From contig NC_059300.1 in the NCBI RefSeq assembly GCF_017591435.1, positions 22,034,800-22,098,799 of the forward strand: a stretch of DNA of 64,000 nt. Direction: 5' to 3'. Made by a program: the position numbers and the translations under genes. Every line of letters begins with the position of its first letter. Positions within the stretch are counted from its first letter, which is position 1. This DNA is from Portunus trituberculatus (Eukaryota > Arthropoda > Malacostraca > Decapoda > Portunidae). This document shows positions 62,080 through 64,000 of this stretch, piece by piece. The notes beneath the pieces are model-generated. The model was not told the origin of the DNA, ran no database searches, and saw only the letters and a list, made by a program, of their open reading frames with translations.

Positions 62080-63060
62080 TACCACAAGATCCAACCCTCA
62101 CACATCCTCGGGCCCAAGGGTTGGTCTTAGCGGCAATGCTATTATCCGGGAATCCTTCGCTAGTCAAGGCCTATCATCAGACGTTGCCAGATTTTTGCTT
62201 AAATCCTGGAGAGCAAGCACAAGGTCACATATCCAAAACTGGTTGCATTTTTGCCTCTGCAGGGAAATTAATCCTTTTCAGCCACCTTTGAATGTCCTCT
62301 TAGACTACCTCTTCCTTGAATTTCAGAAGGGCACAGGCCGATCCTACAGCTCAATGAATATCATTCGTGCAGCTATTTCGGCTGTAGCCACTTTCAACGA
62401 TCAGCATGTGGGAGAACATCCCTTAGTCGTCAGGTTCTTGAAGGTTGTCTTTCAGGAGAGACCATCTTTTCCCCATTACCATATCACCTGGGACCCTCAT
62501 CTGGTTTTAGATTACCTTGTAGGTCTGGGACCCAATGGGGAATTATCCCTGATTCAGTTGTCACGCAAGTTAACTATTCTCATGCTGCTCCTTTCAGGCC
62601 AATGCAGTCAAACCTTACATTTGTTAAACATTCGAAACATGACTGTCTCAGACCTTACTGTCTCTTTCAGGATAGCTGATTAAAGACTTCCTGACCAGGC
62701 AACCATGTCTCGGAATTGGTTTTTATGGCTTACCCCACAGACAGACGGGTGTGTGTAGTCACTTCCATTGTGAATTATCTTGAACGCACCTGTGCCCTCC
62801 GGGGACCGTTCACGGGTTTTTTCTTGACCACGAAATCCCCATTTCGAGTAGCCTCACGAGATACTTTGTGTCGTTGGACGAAAGACATGCAGTCTGCAGG
62901 CATTGACCTCAGTATCTTCTCTCCTCACTCTACCAGGTCAGCCTCAACCAGTAAGGCCACCCTAAAACTTCCCCAGGCCACCATCATCTCCACTGTTGGA
63001 TGATCCTGGGAGTCCACCTTTACCAGGTTCTACAACCGACCTATAAGCCCCTTGGGACAC
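62080..63060 (+). pseudogene. Outer DIRS tyrosine recombinase
   Basis: Segments: FLEFQKGTGRSYSSMNIIRA, FLKVVFQERPSFP, KLTILMLLLSGQCSQTLHLL (cysteine, TGC at 62603-62605, where the first catalytic arginine is expected), TKDMQSAGIDLSIFSPHSTR (H-x-x-R intact) and, after a TGA at 63001, STFTRFYNRPI with the tyrosine. A stop lies near 62682. Homologous to the inner recombinase throughout. Confidence 0.87.
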
Positions 63061-63261
63061 TTTTCGAGTGCTGTCTTGTCATAGCTATGTAATCTGTATC
63101 CCATGCTGCCCTTCAGGGCTTTTTCTTGTCTTTTGTTTTTGTTCCTTGGGTTTTTTGGTTTGGGAAATATAGCATGTTACTCCTCAATTTGGTTTTTCTT
63201 TATTGTGTTTTTCCCTTTTTTGGCTGGCATAGTCGGTTTGAGGAACCACTCTAAAGCTCTC

Positions 63262-63390
63262 GTCTACTACCAGTGACGTCAGTTAAATGGTTGTGAAGTG
63301 AGATGGTAGATTAAACGAATACTTACCAAGTGTGAAGTTTTATCTTCATTTCACGAACATTTAACTGCATCACTGAGGTAGTAAACACCC
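63262..63390. repeat. Internal complementary region of outer DIRS
   Basis: First ~45 bp are the reverse complement of the left terminus at 52020; the remaining ~80 bp are the reverse complement of the right terminus (63521-63603). Same fused layout as in the inner element. Confidence 0.87.
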
Positions 63391-63469
63391 TCCCTGCCCA
63401 ACCCAATACTCTTGTGACACTACGTTCAGAACCTTAGCCTGTCTGCTCATCGGTATACTAGCTGCTTCC

Positions 63470-63603
63470 TCAAACCTATGCTCTAAAGGACTGACGTGGC
63501 ACTGGCACGATGAACATCTTGTTTATTACCTCAGTGACGCAGTTAAACGTTCGTGAAATGAAGATCAAACCACACTTGGTAAGTATTCGTTTAATCTACC
63601 ATT
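63470..63603. repeat. Right inverted terminal repeat of outer DIRS
   Basis: Reversed it reads gtttaactgcgtcactgagg and matches the left ITR at 52020-52100, plus the outer extension ttggtaagtattcgtttaat. Confidence 0.85.
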
Positions 63604-64000
63604 CTTCATCTTTCCGTCTTTTATTTCATCGTGATGGCACCAATGCCATCACTTCTATCTCTAATGCTGAACTCTTCTCTCAAATCTTTGCTAACAACTC
63701 TACCTTGAAAGATTTTGCAGTTGTCCCTCCCTCTCCTCCTTCCTCTGACTATTTCATGCCATCGATTAAAATTCTTTATAATGATGTTTTTCATGCCCTC
63801 GCTGCCCTAAACCCTTGTAAGGCTTATGGGCCTGATAGGATCCCTCCTATCATTCTCAAAAACTGTGCATCCATGCTTGCACATTGCCTGGCCAAACTCT
63901 TCCAACTCTGTCTATCGACTTCTACCTTTCCTTCTCCCTTGAAGTTTACTTACATTCGCCCTGTTCCTAAAAAAGGTTGATTGTTCCAATCCTTCAAACT
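63604..64000 (+). mobile_element. Family J LINE, copy 3, right part (RT), continues beyond window
   Basis: Resumes after the DIRS element with DGTNAITSISNAELFSQIFA, then ALAALNPCKAYGPDRIPPII and FTYIRPVPKKG, the start of the reverse transcriptase. It is almost undamaged up to the window edge, so this copy was probably fairly young when the DIRS element entered it. Confidence 0.87.

Larger units (their letters stand above)
52020..63603 (+). mobile_element. Outer DIRS element (contains a second DIRS and three other insertions)
   Basis: A tyrosine-recombinase retrotransposon. The left ITR starts at 52020 and the right ITR ends at 63603. The flanks aactttactt and cttcatcttt join directly into the family J LINE with no target duplication, as expected for recombinase-mediated insertion; LINE copy 1 has aactttgcttcttcatc at the same site. 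Order: left ITR, leader with tandem repeats, [inner DIRS 52466-57391], gag, RT, RNase H, YR, internal complementary region, right ITR. Without the insertions it would be about 5 kb. All frames are damaged. Confidence 0.9.

Overview
This is nuclear DNA from an animal, most likely an arthropod and plausibly a decapod crustacean. The evidence is one ceramide synthase reading frame of animal type, very dense di- and trinucleotide microsatellites, and decayed DIRS, LINE, SINE, Tigger/pogo, piggyBac, hAT and Harbinger-like elements. The taxon is inferred. I see no bacterial gene, operon, CRISPR array or rRNA gene. The only host protein gene I can support is a ceramide synthase on the minus strand (33707 to 32611).

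Layout. 1-6.2 kb is AT-rich intergenic DNA with long microsatellites and perhaps a hAT relic. 6.2-9.4 kb is a decayed APE-type LINE ('family J') carrying a tRNA-derived SINE. 10.0-15.3 kb holds a small Tigger-like element, then SINE and LINE fragments of a second family ('CA-LINE') joined end to end through (CA)n tracts. 15.3-19.0 kb is intergenic. 19.0-21.8 kb is a three-level nest: Tigger-like > piggyBac-like > Tigger-like. 22.9-28.2 kb carries a SINE, a 33-bp minisatellite, a 626-bp MITE and a Tigger-like element. 28.2-32.4 kb is unassigned sequence downstream of the ceramide synthase. 34.3-37.5 kb is a head-to-tail chain of Tigger-like elements joined by (TA)n. 37.5-40.8 kb is a chain of SINE and CA-LINE fragments joined by (CA)n. 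41.0-45.0 kb is a family J LINE fragment broken by a DIRS element that is itself broken by a Tigger-like element. 45.5-46.3 kb is a 0.4-kb tandem duplication. 46.5-50.1 kb holds another SINE, a Tigger-like element with a piggyBac insertion, and a further Tigger-like element with an internal hairpin. 50.8-64.0 kb is a family J LINE interrupted by a hAT-like MITE and by an 11.6-kb DIRS element. That DIRS element contains a second complete DIRS element, a SINE, a Tigger-like element and a Harbinger-like MITE.

How it fits together. Many insertions can be undone by eye: removing the insert and one target copy restores the host reading frame or matches a second copy. This gives TA for Tigger-like, TTAA for piggyBac-like, TAA for Harbinger-like, 8 bp for hAT-like and no duplication for DIRS. 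Two junction rules stand out: Tigger-like elements abut at (TA)n, and CA-LINE and its probable SINE partner abut at (CA)n, which is also how their own 3' ends finish. Both DIRS copies keep the inverted terminal repeats and internal complementary region of that order, but both have lost the first catalytic arginine of the tyrosine recombinase.
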